Assembly: GCA_014529385.2 (NCBI GenBank)
Contig: CM043952.1
Coordinates: forward strand, 156,585,057 to 156,649,056
DNA: 64,000 nucleotides
Direction: 5' to 3'
Source: Adiantum capillus-veneris
Taxonomy: Eukaryota; Streptophyta; Polypodiopsida; Polypodiales; Pteridaceae
Shown here piece after piece: positions 61,571 to 64,000 of the stretch (the first letter of the stretch is position 1; each line of letters starts with the position of its first letter). Under the pieces are notes generated by a model. It made no database searches. It had not been told where the DNA came from and saw nothing but the letters and a program-made list of their open reading frames with translations. Position numbers and translations under genes: made by a program.

Positions 61571-62378
61571 TTTGTATCTGCACTTGGTAGAGTTAGATTT
61601 GTACTCATATTTGTCAATGATAGATGTACAATACATGATCTCAAATTTGGTGATATAATTGTTGCATCTTGCGTTTTATGTCGTGGGCTGTATAAGCTCA
61701 CTTTGTATAACAAGTGTGAGCAGAATTTTGCAAATGCTGTTGTGGATTCAAAGGTTGTTTTAGATGCAAAACTTCAGCATGCACGTTTTGGGCATCTAAA
61801 TTTTTCCAGTTTGTTGCGTTTGCAGAAATCTGATATAGTTGCTTCTTTGCCGCCTCTTGAAGCACCTATCAAACATGTTTGCGAAGGCTATAGTTTGGGT
61901 AAGATACAACGTTTGAATTTTCCAAAGGATGGTTCAGTTAGGGCGACATGTAGGTTGCAACTTGTGCATAGTGATGTTTGTGGGCCCATGCAAACTCCGT
62001 CCTTAGGCAATTATCTTTACTTCATGACTTCATTGACAATTACTCTAGGCATGCATGAGTCTATCCGCTTAAAGAAAATTCCAAAGTGTTTATGTACTTC
62101 AAACAATTTTTGGCTATGGATGAAAATGTCTCAAAATGCACTATAGGCACCCTCCATTCCGATCGAAGGGGGGAGTATATATCTCATCAATTTAATGCAT
62201 TTCTCGCTAGTCGTGGGATAAAACACTAATGCACAGTGCCTTATACACCTTAGCAAAATGGTGTTGTTGAGAGGGAAAACAGGTCACTTACAGAAATGGC
62301 ATGATGTACGGTCAAAAGTCAACCTTTGCCGCATTCGCTTTGGCTTGAGGCCATCATGTGTGCCACTTATGTACTGAC
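61571..62378 (+). pseudogene. Copia-A copy e pre-integrase and integrase, truncated
   Basis: LQHARFGHLNFSSLLRLQ (zinc region), VHSDVCGPMQTPSLGNYLYF (first Asp), a frame loss near 62030, a changed GGEY region (GGEYISHQF) with lost register, and a QQNG region with stops. It ends abruptly at 62378. Confidence 0.82.
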
Positions 62379-62562
62379 GGGGGGGGGCAAAGCGAACCCC
62401 GAACCCCGACGGCCTCTAAAATGCCGGGGGCCGAATGGCACGCCTTAAGCCTGTCACGGTAAAGCGAACAGGGGGCACCACCTAGCTTTGAGCGGCTAGC
62501 ACGCAGACCACGATGATATGAACACCGCAAACTTACACACACACACACACACACACACACAC
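62379..62562. other. GC-rich segment and (CA)n run of unknown origin
   Basis: 62379-62532 is far richer in GC than its neighbours (CCGAACCCCGACGGCCTC, TGCCGGGGGCCGAATGG). It is followed by a CA run at 62535-62562. It starts with nine G after the copia breakpoint. No family recognised. Confidence 0.5.
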
Positions 62563-63050
62563 TGTTATGGAATTGATATTTTATTAATTGTTGCAACTGA
62601 CAGGTGGAAAATACTGGGACTGAGCTAGGCCTATGCGAATGAAAGTATATACATTGTACATTTTATTATTCAAGTGCTCTTTTATGAGCTTTGGCCATTT
62701 ATGACCGGCCGGCCAGTTTGTACTCAATTTGACCATTCAAGAAATCTATAAATGAAATACTTACAAGAGGGAAATGGTCACTCTTGCACGGGGGGAGATT
62801 GCACCCAGTGTCTGTGTATTCTTTTCTTCTCTCCTCTCTTCTCTCTCGTCGTGCTAGGCGTAGCACTCTGCTCTAGGAGGTGCGCCTGTATGCGTTCTCT
62901 TGCTCTCTCCCGCTCTCTGTCTCTCTCTATTTGTGTTGCGCTCGATTATGGATTTGTGCGAGTCGGCAGGTATGTTGATTTAGTCGTTTATGTCTTGCTA
63001 TGCGCTATTTTGGGTATTTTGAAGGTCGCTCTACGCTTTTTGCAGTAGCA
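62563..63050 (+). repeat. copia-type LTR (unrelated to Copia-A), 5' LTR
   Basis: 488 bp, TGTTATGGAATTG to TGCAGTAGCA, bounded by TG and CA and followed by a primer site. It contains a pyrimidine-rich stretch (62819-62940). The partner LTR is not in the window. Confidence 0.7.
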
Positions 63051-63051
63051 G

Positions 63052-63063
63052 TGGTATCAGAGC
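63052..63063 (+). other. primer binding site of the right-hand copia element
   Basis: TGGTATCAGAGC, a perfect tRNA-iMet core one base after the LTR. Confidence 0.85.
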
Positions 63064-64000
63064 ACAAGGCTACGCTCTTGGTAACAAACAATCAGAGACA
63101 CCTACAACTTGACGTCCGAGCAAATTTAGATCTTTTGATCTTGCACTAGAGATAAGTACAACTACACAATTCCTTTTCATTTCATTTAATTTTATTGTTT
63201 TGTCTCTCTTTGCTGTGGCAAAATCTGTGAAGACCGTAATCGTACATTAAATTTTCATTAATTTTATACACTAAGAAAAAGCTTGAACATTGCCAACATA
63301 GTGTTTAGCACTCTTAATAATACTACTAATAATATCGACATAGCTAGTGTGCATAGTTGATTAAGAGAAATTCTTCATTCGATCGGGGATGTGCTTAGTA
63401 CACGACGACAACGACGAAGAAGTAGTAGTAAAAGAAGAAGAAGAATCCACCATTTTGTTTGGATGTTTTTTTTTTTTCGTCGTCGGTAAGAAGTTCAGAG
63501 AGTAGGATAGTTCAAAGGTTGGTAGCTTGTCGGAATCAAACTCTAGCAGGAATATCGAAGGACCCCAAGAGTACATGGTGATATGTTCCATGCATAGAGA
63601 GTCAATATATGTTAAAATATATATATATATAAAATGGCGCATTTCATCGATCGCTGAGCTTGTTGGATTGGTATAGGGGGTTGAGCTTTAGTGGGCGGCC
63701 TGTGCAGGCAATTCTCGGGTGCCATGAAGGGAGCCAACAGTGCATGGCTTAGATGGGGGCCTCAGCTCATACGGAAAATTGCTATCCCGTGCATAGTATA
63801 GCACACAACAGGTCCTCTGGTGGGATCCGGAAAAGAAAAGCTACCTCAACGACAAGCTCCAACACCAAGCTTCCACTACTATGCACTCCTACACGCCGAC
63901 ACAGTCATGCTACAGCTGCAGCAACTGCTTGCCGCCACCACCCAATGCCCCCATCAAGCAACCTACGACCCACCCTTGCCAAGGACAGTCACACTTGTTT
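63064..64000. other. leader or flank of the right-hand element, no gene seen
   Basis: No gag text is recognisable in either strand up to the window end. The short minus-strand open frame at 63642-63361 is Ser/Lys-rich low complexity. The part 63660-64000 is more GC-rich and could belong to another element. Confidence 0.45.

Larger units (their letters stand above)
59436..62378 (+). mobile_element. Copia-A copy e, 5' half
   Basis: LTR 59436-59643, primer site, leader, gag with a small insertion, knuckle, protease, pre-integrase, and integrase core cut off at GTGCCACTTATGTACT (62378). RT, RNase H and 3' LTR are missing. The coding part has stops. No target duplication can be tested because the 3' end is lost. 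Confidence 0.9.

Noticed and set aside
62752..63048. Open frame of 98 codons on the plus strand
   Set aside because: It lies inside a copia-type LTR and runs over a pyrimidine-rich stretch.
63361..63642. Minus-strand Ser/Lys-rich open frame
   Set aside because: Low complexity, with no recognisable domain or gene context.
1..64000. tRNA or rRNA genes
   Set aside because: Only tRNA-complementary primer sites of retrotransposons were seen; no cloverleaf or rRNA text was found.

Overview
The window is plant nuclear DNA made almost entirely of transposable elements nested in or abutting one another. No ordinary host gene with clear support was found. Plant origin is shown by tRNA-iMet- and tRNA-Asp-type LTR primer sites, Ty1/copia and Ty3 families of plant type, a CACTA element with TNP2 and Ptta-type genes, and a captured plant-specific HIPP (heavy-metal-associated isoprenylated protein) gene piece. 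The species cannot be fixed from sequence alone. The bulk and nesting suggest a large-genome vascular plant, and a fern is only a weak guess.

Layout, left to right. 1-4512: two minus-strand pieces of one Ty1/copia family ('Copia-A': ~0.2 kb LTRs, tRNA-iMet-like primer site). 4513-5663: LTR and leader of a Ty3 chromovirus-type family, minus strand. 5664-24228: an 18.6 kb minus-strand Ty3-type element with 924-bp LTRs, a tRNA-Asp primer site and 5-bp target duplications GAGGG. Besides gag-pol it carries an ORF upstream of gag, two integrase zinc modules in tandem, a second retropepsin-like domain after integrase, a coiled-coil ORF region of about 1,100 codons before the 3' LTR, and a recurrent palindrome around CGATCGCGATCG in its non-coding parts. 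24234-34712: a rearranged plus-strand Copia-A copy with three tandem integrase segments, split by an almost intact 5.65 kb minus-strand copia element (28028-33679, target duplication CTTTC). 34713-35470: an inverted 5' fragment of Copia-A. 35471-40515: mostly unrecognised AT-rich DNA with a striking 155-bp foldback at 38172-38326.

40516-56374: a chromovirus-like Ty3 element (1.7 kb LTRs, target duplication CTTCT) with badly decayed coding DNA. Its right LTR holds a 7.4 kb CACTA transposon (47545-54968, target duplication ATG). The CACTA carries a TNP2-type gene, a three-exon Ptta/En/Spm-type gene, palindromic subterminal repeats and a captured HIPP fragment ending in a CaaX box. 56380-59435: relics of copia integrase, Ty3 RNase H and a diverged LTR. 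59436-62378: a 5' half of Copia-A with a 257-bp insertion flanked by 8-bp duplications in gag. 62563-63050: a different copia-type LTR with primer site, whose body would lie beyond 63064 but shows no coding remnant before the window ends.

The genes do not form a cellular pathway; each set serves the movement of its own element. Gag, protease, integrase, reverse transcriptase and RNase H serve the LTR elements, and TNP2 plus the Ptta-type protein serve the CACTA element. Nesting gives a relative order: the chromovirus is older than the CACTA, Copia-A copy c is older than the CTTTC element, and the chromovirus-type LTR at 4696 is older than the giant element.
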